A DNA stretch of 13,614 nt from CAXRGH01 sp964230195 (GTDB lineage Bacteria; Pseudomonadota; Gammaproteobacteria; Enterobacterales; Alteromonadaceae). A model generated the notes under the pieces. The model saw only the letters and a program-made list of their open reading frames with translations. It searched no databases and was not told the origin of the DNA. The stretch lies in NCBI GenBank assembly GCA_964230195.1, contig CAXRGH010000140.1, forward strand, positions 1 to 13,614, written 5' to 3'. Below, piece by piece: positions 7,502 to 13,598 of the stretch (positions within the stretch are counted from its first letter, which is position 1; each line of letters starts with the position of its first letter). The translations under genes and the position numbers were made by a program.

Positions 7502-7560
7502 TCCATCAGAGGCCGATAAACACTCATTGAATGTTACCGGATGAGTGTTAAGCTGATGGG
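7502..7560 (+). repeat. Nested inverted repeats enclosing the start of the EAL-protein gene
   Basis: Inner arms AACACTCAT (7519-7527) and ATGAGTGTT (7541-7549) are perfect 9-bp complements around a 13-base loop. Outer arms TCCATCAG (7502-7509) and CTGATGGG (7553-7560) pair over eight positions with one G-U. Both candidate start codons, ATG 7541 and ATG 7556, lie within paired arms. No T-run follows, so this is unlikely to be an intrinsic terminator for cysH. It could restrict translation or be a protein-binding palindrome. Confidence 0.65.
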
Positions 7561-9715
7561 GATTTTAGATACGGACACAGAGCTAACGAGTCGAAATATC
7601 AATGCGCTTGTATGCTCGCATTGCGAACATTTCGTTAATGAAATTACCTCGCGGCTAAAATCTCTAAACTTCTCTGCCAATATTTCTATCACTGTCTCAA
7701 CGAACAATTTTAACAATAATGCTTTAAACCTCAGCCTACGCATGGAAAACATAGCATTAATCGTTGTCGATGCGCGCTGTAACCAAAACAGTATCAAACA
7801 ATTTCTTGACGAAACACATGACAAGTTAGCCTCCCATAACACCTTAAGTATTGTGGTGCACGAGTCACCCATAAAGACTATCGAATTTGAAACATGGGAT
7901 GCGTACGGCGTGTTTGATCACATTGCTTATGATGACCTTATGAAAGACCGTCTTGAGAGACTCATTTACCGCGTATTGAGTAGTTACGAGCATTCGATTA
8001 AGGCCCACGATTATAATCACGCGCTACTTCGGATTGGAGGCTTCGCTGAAGATCTCATTAATCAGACCACATTTCCTTTGTTCTGTAGAACCGTTGTGCA
8101 TCACTTCAGCTCGATATTTGATAAAGAATGTTCAACCCTTGTTTTACGTCGTCGCGCTAGCGATCCCTATGATGAAGATAACATCGATGTTGTCCTAGGG
8201 AGCCAAAATTATGACTCTTACACTGGAACAAAACTCAGCGCCATGGATGACTTTGAAGTTTCTGGTACGATAATGGATGTGTTTTCACTTCAGAGCGATA
8301 ACCTCGAAAAGCTCTGTTTGTATAACAAGAACGCGATTCATGAGACTGTGTTTTACTTTCATCAAGAGCCCCAAAGCAAACCAATATGCCATGAAGTAAT
8401 AAAAACATTTTTTCGAGCAATTACAGTGTCACTCAATGTGATTGAAAGGCAAGAACGACTGGTCAACCTGGCTTATCATGACCAACTCACCAACATGCAG
8501 AATCGTTCGGGTTTTCTTTTAGACTATCCAGCGTTGACATTGCAACACAGCGGTGAAGGCAACTGCCGATTGCTGGTATTTGATATTAAAAAGTTCTCTG
8601 ACGTGAACAATACATTAGGACAAGATGTCGGCGATGAAATTCTTCAAACCCTAGCTAATCGCCTCAAGCGTCAACTACCCAGAGATATTCACATTGCAAG
8701 AGTCAATGTTGATGTCTTTGCTGTACTTGGCATTGACTCGCTAGTGTCTGTTGCCTTGGTTGACGAATTATTAACGAAGCCATTTAATGTTGGAAATACC
8801 AATATCAGTTTATCTGCGTCAATTGGCTATGTTGATGGTGTTCAGTTTATGACCGGAGAAATGGCGTTGAAGCGCGCAGAGATTGCACTCACTTATTCCA
8901 AATCTCATCAATTATTAGAAGGCAAAGCATATCACGGTGAAATGGAGGCGTTTCAGGCCAGTCGCCTACATCTCGTTCAGGCGTTGAAGGCCGATTATGA
9001 AGCCAATAACCTTCAGTTATGGTATCAACCTCAGATTTCACTCAACACCGGACGCGTTGTCGGTTTTGAAGCTCTATTACGCTGGGCGTCGGCACATCAA
9101 GGATTTATATCCCCTAATAAATTCATTCCCATTGCAGAAAGTTCTGGTTTAATTGTTCCTATTGGATGTTGGGTACTTGATAAGGCATGTAAACATTTAA
9201 AAGAAACTAATCGCCGAGGATGCCAGCCTGTGACTATCTCTGTAAATGTTTCCATGGTGCAGTTTCGTCAGCCGAACTTTGTTGAGAAAGTGCGTCGGAT
9301 TTTGACAAAAAATGACGTCCCACCTGACCTTATCGAATTAGAGTTAACTGAGAGTGTTATGATGGATAATCCGCAAGTTGTTATCGCTGCACTCCAAGAA
9401 CTTAAATCATTGGGGTGTTCAATAGCGATTGATGATTTTGGTACTGGGTATTCCTCAATGAAGTATCTTCAAGATCTTCCGGTGGACAAATTAAAAGTGG
9501 ATAAAACTTTTGTTGATGCAATCAATGTTCACCGAACCCCCATTGTTGATGCAATGATCACATTAGGGAGAAAACTTGGTTTACGCACGATTGCTGAAGG
9601 CGTTGAAGCAAAGAACCAGGCAGATTATCTACAAGAGCTCGGTTGTGACGAAGTCCAAGGGTATTTATATGGTAAGCCTGTACCTTTTGAAAAAATTTCA
9701 ACGTTTTTAAATTAA
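7541..9715 (+). CDS. Cyclic-di-GMP phosphodiesterase: divergent receiver, degenerate GGDEF, intact EAL
   Basis: A 724-residue protein with no signal peptide or membrane span, so cytoplasmic. Residues 1-155 look like a divergent receiver: IALIVVDA with D77 resembles strand 3, and a DAYGVFDHIAYDDL helix region follows; the layout recalls receiver-DUF3369 proteins, but that is tentative. A CSHCEH cluster (C25-H30) might bind metal. Residues 155-305 are unassigned. A GGDEF fold starts near HDQLTNMQNRSGF, but the signature is NVDVF (389-393) and the usual RXXD inhibitory site is missing, so cyclase activity is not expected. The EAL domain keeps its key residues: EAL (510-512), SVNVS, ELTES, DDFGTGYSS (DD 631-632), KLKVDKTF, AEGVE and EVQGYLYGKP, so it should hydrolyse cyclic-di-GMP. 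The start lacks a Shine-Dalgarno and sits in a palindrome; ATG 7556 is an alternative. Confidence 0.92.
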   Translation: MSVKLMGILDTDTELTSRNINALVCSHCEHFVNEITSRLKSLNFSANISITVSTNNFNNNALNLSLRMENIALIVVDARCNQNSIKQFLDETHDKLASHNTLSIVVHESPIKTIEFETWDAYGVFDHIAYDDLMKDRLERLIYRVLSSYEHSIKAHDYNHALLRIGGFAEDLINQTTFPLFCRTVVHHFSSIFDKECSTLVLRRRASDPYDEDNIDVVLGSQNYDSYTGTKLSAMDDFEVSGTIMDVFSLQSDNLEKLCLYNKNAIHETVFYFHQEPQSKPICHEVIKTFFRAITVSLNVIERQERLVNLAYHDQLTNMQNRSGFLLDYPALTLQHSGEGNCRLLVFDIKKFSDVNNTLGQDVGDEILQTLANRLKRQLPRDIHIARVNVDVFAVLGIDSLVSVALVDELLTKPFNVGNTNISLSASIGYVDGVQFMTGEMALKRAEIALTYSKSHQLLEGKAYHGEMEAFQASRLHLVQALKADYEANNLQLWYQPQISLNTGRVVGFEALLRWASAHQGFISPNKFIPIAESSGLIVPIGCWVLDKACKHLKETNRRGCQPVTISVNVSMVQFRQPNFVEKVRRILTKNDVPPDLIELELTESVMMDNPQVVIAALQELKSLGCSIAIDDFGTGYSSMKYLQDLPVDKLKVDKTFVDAINVHRTPIVDAMITLGRKLGLRTIAEGVEAKNQADYLQELGCDEVQGYLYGKPVPFEKISTFLN

Positions 9716-9740
9716 ACGATATTTCTAATGCTCTCGATTG

Positions 9741-9760
9741 GCATCGGTCTGATGCTTTCT
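9741..9760 (+). terminator. Possible weak terminator after the EAL-protein gene
   Basis: GCATC (9741-9745) and GATGC (9751-9755) form a five-base stem with a five-base loop, followed by TTTCT. It lies 25 bases past the stop of the EAL gene. The stem is short and the T-run poor. The rest of the 256-bp gap up to the next gene shows no open frame of note until the Pho-box-like repeats. Confidence 0.28.
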
Positions 9761-9898
9761 CCCACAGAAACAAATGATTGATGACTATTTCTGGGCCTTA
9801 CCACTCCAACTCATTGCTCAATCAAAAACAACTATCGGCGGCTTGATCCCACTTCTTTCTTATTTCTGAAACATTAGTGTCACTATTTTTAAATAATT

Positions 9899-9937
9899 CT
9901 GTAATAAAACTGTCATTTTGCTGTAACTTGCTGTAAA
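9899..9937 (+). promoter_or_regulatory. Tandem Pho-box-like repeats (four CTGTNAN units), putative PhoB site
   Basis: Four direct units occur at 9899 (CTGTAAT), 9910 (CTGTCAT), 9921 (CTGTAAC) and 9931 (CTGTAAA), at steps of 11, 11 and 10 bases. The first spacer is AAAA. This is the architecture of the enterobacterial Pho box, two 7-bp CTGTCAT-like units with an AT-rich 4-bp spacer on one face of the helix, here present twice over. PhoB, the phosphate-starvation response regulator, would bind and replace a -35 element. No clear -10 follows: TTAAGT (9949-9954) is weak, as expected for an activator-dependent promoter. It ends 34 bases before the ATG of the small secreted protein. Confidence 0.75.
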
Positions 9938-9971
9938 CTCAAATCAAGTTAAGTAAAAAGGAGCCAAAACA

Positions 9972-10268
9972 ATGTTTAAAAAAGCGATTATTATTATTTC
10001 CATGCTTGCGGCTCAGGCAATTGCGGCGGACTCAAAACAACTGTTTGATTGTGTTGATGAAGTCAATCTAGAAATCAGCAGTCAATGTGTTGCTAATAAG
10101 ATGGCGGCTAACTTTGAGTTTGATGCGAGTCAAGACGCTTTTTACGAGAGCCTCGAAGCTGAATCTGGTGCGGCAATATCATCAATTTCCTATTATCCAG
10201 AGCAGAATTTGATTAAGATATCAGCCCCTCGCATTAACAAATTGCAATTATCGAAAGCTTCAAAATAG
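9972..10268 (+). CDS. Small secreted protein of unknown function, probably phosphate-regulated
   Basis: A 98-residue protein I cannot assign to a family. It has a classical signal peptide: MFKKA, a hydrophobic core IIIISMLAAQ, and an AIA cleavage site after residue 18. The mature form is about 80 residues, acidic in its first two thirds, with two cysteines (C27 and C39) that could form a disulfide in the periplasm, and a basic C-terminus (KLQLSKASK). A hydrophobic SISYYPEQNLIKISAPRI segment suggests beta structure near the end. The ATG has a strong AAGGAG (9958-9963) eight bases upstream. Tandem Pho-box-like units precede it and a good terminator follows it, so it appears to be a single-gene transcript induced under phosphate limitation. 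That it is a real gene is well supported by these flanking signals; the function is unknown. Confidence 0.82.
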   Translation: MFKKAIIIISMLAAQAIAADSKQLFDCVDEVNLEISSQCVANKMAANFEFDASQDAFYESLEAESGAAISSISYYPEQNLIKISAPRINKLQLSKASK

Positions 10269-10293
10269 CTTGGATCAAAGTGACAACGAAAAG

Positions 10294-10318
10294 CTGAGCA
10301 ATTGCTCAGTTTTTTTTT
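10294..10318. terminator. Intrinsic terminator shared by the secreted-protein gene and trmA
   Basis: CTGAGC (10294-10299) and GCTCAG (10304-10309) form a stem with an AATT loop, followed by nine T on the plus strand. It ends transcription of the small secreted gene 26 bases after its stop. On the minus strand the same stem follows the trmA stop (10317-10319) and is trailed by four T, so it can work for both convergent genes. The trmA stop codon lies at the end of the plus-strand T-run. Confidence 0.9.
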
Positions 10319-11414
10319 ATCTCTTTTTGAGGTAAACCCCGCATTCCAAATGGTCGGTATAGGGGAACTGGTCAAATACTGCAAAATCAGAAATTCGATG
10401 TGTCATCGTCAGTGTTTTCAAGTTATCAAACAATGTTTCAGGGTTACAGGAAATGTAGATGATATTGTCATACTGATTGATTAGGTTAATGGTATCGTCA
10501 TCAACACCAGAGCGTGGTGGATCAACCAGTACTGTTTTGCAATCAAATTGTTGTAGGTCTAATCCTTGCAATCGTTGAAACGTTCGCTTACCGGACATTG
10601 CCTCGGTAAACTCCTCACTTGACATACGTATTACATTAACGTTCGTGATGCCGTTTATTTTGAGGTTATGATGTGCCGCTTGAACTGAAGACTTAGAGAT
10701 TTCTGTCGCTAAAACACGATCAAAATTTTGGGCCAAAGGAAGTGTGAAATTACCTAAGCCACAATAAAGTTCGAGCAAGTCATGGGAACACTTACCTGTC
10801 TTGTCTATTGACCACTCAATCATCTTTTGATTTACCAGCGCATTAGGCTGAGTAAAGCTATTCTCGATATGTTGGAATGCAAAGACTTTATCCTTGATTG
10901 TCAGTTGTTCAGTCACAAACTCCTGGTCAAACACTAATTTTTGTTTGCGAGCGCGTCCGATAATATTAATCGTGTATTTAGTGCGTAGCTGTTTCAGAAG
11001 CGCTTGAACAGCCTGTTCCCATGTCTCGTCTAACTGGCGATGATAGAGAAGGCTTACCACAATTTCGCCGCTCAAGGTGCTGAGATAATCGATTTGAAAA
11101 AGTTTACTGCGTAAAATGGATGATGGCTTCAGGTACGATATTAAGTCCTTCATTACATCGTTGATTAAGGTTGAGGCGGCGGGCATCATGTCGACTCGGT
11201 ATTTTTCTTTGTTCTCCTTATCAAACATAATGTGGTAGAGGTCATCACCGTCGTGCCATACGCGAAATTCCGCTCGCATTCGAAAGTGTTCTGGCGTTGA
11301 TTCAAACACCTCAACTTCTGGGATATTAAGTTCAGCAAATGCACTTACAATCCCTCGGACTTTTTCTTCGAGCAATGTGTGATAAAGACTAGTATCAATT
11401 TCTGTTACGCGCAT
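10317..11414 (-). CDS. trmA: tRNA (uracil(54)-C5)-methyltransferase TrmA
   Basis: A 365-residue enzyme (E. coli 366) that uses S-adenosylmethionine to make 5-methyluridine at position 54 in the T-loop of tRNA. The N-terminal part carries FRMRAEFRVWHDGDDLYH (44-61) and the substrate-binding KLFQIDYLSTLSG. ENSFTQPN (184-191) precedes the Rossmann domain with the cofactor motif LYCGLGNF (216-223), ATEIS and DPPRSG (298-303). The nucleophile is C323 in ISCNPETL, and the general base is E357 in DHLECG. All catalytic residues are present. It is transcribed toward the small secreted gene and shares a terminator with it, and it diverges from the DUF5610-like gene. The Shine-Dalgarno is weak (GAGAG about ten bases upstream). 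In E. coli trmA also lies near an rRNA operon. Confidence 0.97.
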   Translation of the reverse strand: MRVTEIDTSLYHTLLEEKVRGIVSAFAELNIPEVEVFESTPEHFRMRAEFRVWHDGDDLYHIMFDKENKEKYRVDMMPAASTLINDVMKDLISYLKPSSILRSKLFQIDYLSTLSGEIVVSLLYHRQLDETWEQAVQALLKQLRTKYTINIIGRARKQKLVFDQEFVTEQLTIKDKVFAFQHIENSFTQPNALVNQKMIEWSIDKTGKCSHDLLELYCGLGNFTLPLAQNFDRVLATEISKSSVQAAHHNLKINGITNVNVIRMSSEEFTEAMSGKRTFQRLQGLDLQQFDCKTVLVDPPRSGVDDDTINLINQYDNIIYISCNPETLFDNLKTLTMTHRISDFAVFDQFPYTDHLECGVYLKKR

Positions 11415-11445
11415 ACAAGGTGTTCTCTCTTGCTGAAAAGGCGTT

Positions 11446-11473
11446 AGTTTAAAGCAATCTTACACTACGTCAA
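11446..11473 (-). promoter_or_regulatory. Sigma-70-type promoter for trmA
   Basis: On the minus strand TTGACG (11473-11468) and TAAACT (11451-11446) are separated by 16 bases. The -35 matches five of six consensus positions and the -10 four of six. Transcription would start near 11438, giving a leader of about 24 bases before the trmA ATG at 11414. No other good promoter is visible on this strand in the divergent region. Confidence 0.5.
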
Positions 11474-11511
11474 ATCCATTCCGCAGAGAAAGAAATCCTA
11501 CTTTTTAATGT

Positions 11512-11535
11512 CCAAGATTCAATTTCTTATCTTGG
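11512..11535. repeat. Inverted repeat CCAAGAT-N10-ATCTTGG between divergent genes
   Basis: CCAAGAT (11512-11518) and ATCTTGG (11529-11535) are perfect complements 10 bases apart. It lies upstream of both trmA and the DUF5610-like gene, 31 bp before the TATAAT at 11566. The two half-sites are 17 bp centre to centre, which would suit a dimeric regulator, but no regulator is known for it. It could also be chance in AT-rich DNA. Confidence 0.45.
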
Positions 11536-11565
11536 TTTCATACAATTTCAATACTCATCAATTCG

Positions 11566-11571
11566 TATAAT
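11566..11571 (+). promoter_or_regulatory. Probable -10 element for the DUF5610-like gene
   Basis: TATAAT is a perfect -10 hexamer 47 bases before the preferred start at 11619. No good -35 is found at 16-18 bases upstream, so the promoter may rely on an activator. It is flanked by AATTC (11560-11564) and GAATT (11574-11578), a short palindrome centred on the -10. Confidence 0.4.
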
Positions 11572-11618
11572 TTGAATTTGCCAAATATACTTAAGGTTCT
11601 TGGCTATGGGAGATGACG

Positions 11619-12635
11619 ATGGATGTTAAAGGGCTAGCATTTAACTTTGACTACAGGGTATCGCGAACTGAGCAACATGAAGCTCACCTGTATGACAATG
11701 AGAAAAACGCTAAAAATCAATTTAGTTCGGTTGACACTGTTCGTTTGACTGGGTCAATTGTTCGCCAATCCGTTTCCGTTCATGCTGAGGCGTTAAACCA
11801 ATCGTTAAAAACGGCAAAGCACTCTCCTGACTTATCTTTATCGCTCGATGCGATGCACGAGCTATCAAGAGACATCATTCGGTATATTAGTTCTGAGTTT
11901 GAACAATTTAAAATTCAAGCTGCAAACCCCCAAAGCTATGGGAGTTTTTTTGATGAAATGACACGCAAGATAGAAGAAGGGTTCGGCGATGCTTTAAATA
12001 TGTTAAAGAATCCAAACCAAGTGGTTCAAGCGAATAGCGAGTATGGCAAAAAGCTGATTTTAAAAGGCGTCGAAGCATTACATCAAATGGCAAGCAGCGA
12101 ATTGAACTTAACTGACACCAATACTGCTACCGTTGACAGTGCTGTCATAGAGTTCCAAAGCCTTACTCGAAAGCATATCCAATTCTCGTTAGTCAAGAAT
12201 GACCCTCAGCCAGTGGATGGAGACTTATCTCTATCAACACAATATCGAGCACAAGCAATAAAGGGTGAAACCAGCAATGAGCTAAACCAAGCGGTTGTTT
12301 ATGCTGAAGAACTCACATTACGATTTGACGCCTATCAGATCAGCCATGAGGATGCTAAACCTGGTGACAGTGCAACAATTCAAACTTCGAATGCTAATTT
12401 GAATCGAGGATACGGTGATTTACATGAAAATCATCATAAAGCGCCACATGACTTAGATATCCAAGCATTTCGCGGAGCATTAGAAAAGTTCACGACGACT
12501 ATCAATGAAATGTCCGCCGAGCCAATGGAGTTCGCTGAAATATTGATTGAAGCAATATCGGGTGAGTATAAGATTCGAAGAGCAGACGAGCTTAAAGCAA
12601 TTGTTGCAGAGAGTGTGCAACAAACAAATAAATAA
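11619..12635 (+). CDS. Hypothetical helical protein, possibly DUF5610
   Basis: A 338-residue protein without signal peptide, membrane span or recognised catalytic motif. It looks mostly helical and polar. The region 70-160 (DAMHELSRDIIRYISSEFEQF, then FFDEMTRKIEEGFGDALNML at 110-129, and KGVEALHQMAS) resembles the DUF5610 domain, a poorly known family; I assign it from memory of the pattern and not firmly. The middle and the His-rich HENHHKAPHD stretch look like linker, and a second helical part lies at 280-338. ATG 11619 is preferred over ATG 11613 because GGAG at 11609-11612 then has a six-base spacing; with 11613 it would touch the start codon. It stands alone between divergent trmA and the convergent RRM gene. 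Confidence 0.7.
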   Translation: MDVKGLAFNFDYRVSRTEQHEAHLYDNEKNAKNQFSSVDTVRLTGSIVRQSVSVHAEALNQSLKTAKHSPDLSLSLDAMHELSRDIIRYISSEFEQFKIQAANPQSYGSFFDEMTRKIEEGFGDALNMLKNPNQVVQANSEYGKKLILKGVEALHQMASSELNLTDTNTATVDSAVIEFQSLTRKHIQFSLVKNDPQPVDGDLSLSTQYRAQAIKGETSNELNQAVVYAEELTLRFDAYQISHEDAKPGDSATIQTSNANLNRGYGDLHENHHKAPHDLDIQAFRGALEKFTTTINEMSAEPMEFAEILIEAISGEYKIRRADELKAIVAESVQQTNK

Positions 12636-12700
12636 AATTAACAGCTGAAAACGAGGAACAATCAATCATAATAGCCCTCGGAAATGATAACTAAGGGCAA

Positions 12701-12727
12701 AATAGCAATGCAGTAGCAACTGCTATT
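12701..12727. terminator. Candidate bidirectional terminator between convergent genes
   Basis: AATAGCA (12701-12707) and TGCTATT (12721-12727) are perfect complements; an alternative inner stem is GCAGT (12710-12714) with ACTGC (12719-12723) and a four-base AGCA loop. On the minus strand it is trailed by a short T-run (ATTTTG), fitting the end of the RRM gene 29 bases upstream. On the plus strand it lies 65 bases after the DUF5610-like gene. T-runs are short on both sides, so efficiency is doubtful. GCCCT (12674-12678) and AGGGC (12694-12698) form another short stem just before it. Confidence 0.4.
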
Positions 12728-12755
12728 CCGCCCATTTTAACACCAGCAATTGGTA

Positions 12756-13277
12756 TTATTCAGCGTCAGATTGTTTTTCTTTGGCTAGCCTAACGCGAAG
12801 ACTGCGTTCTTGGAAGTCAGAGTCGTTAAGCTTACTTACCATCTTATCAGCATGTTTACTCGCGACTTCAACAAACCCATACCCTTTTCGCTTACCTGTG
12901 CGTCTATCTCGCATCAAGCGAACCGAAAAAACCTTACCTTTAGTTTCAAAATGTTCTTGAACTTCGGCTTCGGTTGCACGGTAAGGAAGATTCCCAACAT
13001 ATAAAGTTGTACTTTCTTTAGACACAACATCATCTGACTCTTCTGAATGACCTGAAGCACCAGCAATAACGTTGCTAATAAACGGTGCTAATACTGCACC
13101 AACGATAACAAATAACGCAGAAACTCCGCCTACACCAATAACGTCAACCAACGAAGGGCCAACAAAATAAGCAATGGCCGCGAAAACAAATACAATTACT
13201 ATATTAATCACAATATAAATACCCACAAAAAAATAATTACGTACACAGATCCATATCTGTCTGTTTATACTAATCAT
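12756..13277 (-). CDS. Membrane-anchored RRM-domain RNA-binding protein
   Basis: A 173-residue protein with two hydrophobic segments (about 14-39 and 46-71) followed by a Ser/Glu/Asp linker and one RNA recognition motif (about 90-166). The RRM has RNP2 as LYVGNLP (92-98) and RNP1 as KGYGFVEV (131-138), with the key aromatics Y93, Y133 and F135 in place. It also shows RDRRTGKRKG just before RNP1, as in single-stranded RNA binders. The C-terminal tail is charged (RVRLAKEKQSDAE). The RRM should therefore be held at the inner membrane, with both ends in the cytoplasm if both spans cross. Stand-alone RRM proteins occur in bacteria but their targets are mostly unknown. The start at 13277 has only a weak ribosome site. 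The gene is transcribed away from the rRNA operon promoter region. Confidence 0.88.
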   Translation of the reverse strand: MISINRQIWICVRNYFFVGIYIVINIVIVFVFAAIAYFVGPSLVDVIGVGGVSALFVIVGAVLAPFISNVIAGASGHSEESDDVVSKESTTLYVGNLPYRATEAEVQEHFETKGKVFSVRLMRDRRTGKRKGYGFVEVASKHADKMVSKLNDSDFQERSLRVRLAKEKQSDAE

Positions 13278-13365
13278 TTATTGGCAAATTTCCAATGCCA
13301 ACCTCAACTGAGCAGACCTTTAAGTCAGCTACAGTAAAAAAGTTCAGATTAAATTGAGAAATCCG

Positions 13366-13393
13366 TTGACTATCTGCGTAATCAATATAGAAT
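13366..13393 (+). promoter_or_regulatory. Upstream ribosomal RNA operon promoter
   Basis: TTGACT (13366-13371) and TAGAAT (13388-13393) are separated by 16 bases and followed by the GC-rich discriminator GCGCTCCC, the hallmark of growth-rate- and ppGpp-controlled rRNA promoters. An A/T-rich stretch upstream (13330-13360) could act as an UP element. Transcription would start near 13400. The core is almost identical to the second promoter 113 bp downstream. Confidence 0.82.
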
Positions 13394-13478
13394 GCGCTCC
13401 CGTTGTCAAGGCACAGCCAAGGCAACAAGAGTCTGAAGAGGCTCGTTAGAAAGTGTAAATTAAGTTTGAAAAAAACGA

Positions 13479-13506
13479 TTGACTTTCGAAAGGGAGAGCG
13501 TAGAAT
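13479..13506 (+). promoter_or_regulatory. Downstream ribosomal RNA operon promoter
   Basis: TTGACT (13479-13484) and TAGAAT (13501-13506), spaced 16 bases, are followed by the GC-rich discriminator GCGCATCCCGC. The A-rich tract AAAAAAA just upstream (about 13469-13475) fits an UP element for the alpha subunit of RNA polymerase. Transcription would start near 13513, about 30 bases before boxA. It is the promoter nearer the 16S gene, which lies outside the window. Confidence 0.87.
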
Positions 13507-13541
13507 GCGCATCCCGCTTGAGGAGAAAGACTTCAAGCAAA

Positions 13542-13598
13542 CGTTCTTTAACAAGTTATAACAAGACAATTTGTGTGGGCACTCTTAATACGAGTGTC
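13542..13598 (+). promoter_or_regulatory. rRNA operon leader: boxA antitermination site and downstream hairpin
   Basis: CGTTCTTTAACA (13542-13553) matches the E. coli boxA CGCTCTTTAACA at 11 of 12 positions. BoxA recruits NusB-NusE and SuhB so that RNA polymerase resists Rho on the untranslated rRNA. The next bases, GACAATTTGTGTGGGCACTC (13565-13584), agree with the E. coli leader sequence after boxA except at one position. A hairpin follows, CACTC (13580-13584) with GAGTG (13592-13596), extendable by two outer pairs. The region 13278-13614 has no protein-coding gene; it holds these rRNA control elements only. Confidence 0.9.

Noticed and set aside
9760..9800. CAGAAA/TTTCTG inverted repeat as a terminator of the EAL gene
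   Set aside because: Long 17-base loop, bulged outer stem and no T-run; unlikely to be functional.
13407..13424. Direct repeat CAAGGCA at 13407 and 13418 between the rRNA promoters
   Set aside because: Two copies of seven bases are too few to call a regulatory repeat; no third copy or known site matches.
13270..13569. Minus-strand open frame of 99 codons
   Set aside because: It runs antisense through both rRNA promoters and the boxA region, has no recognisable domain or good ribosome site, and its composition looks like noncoding control DNA.
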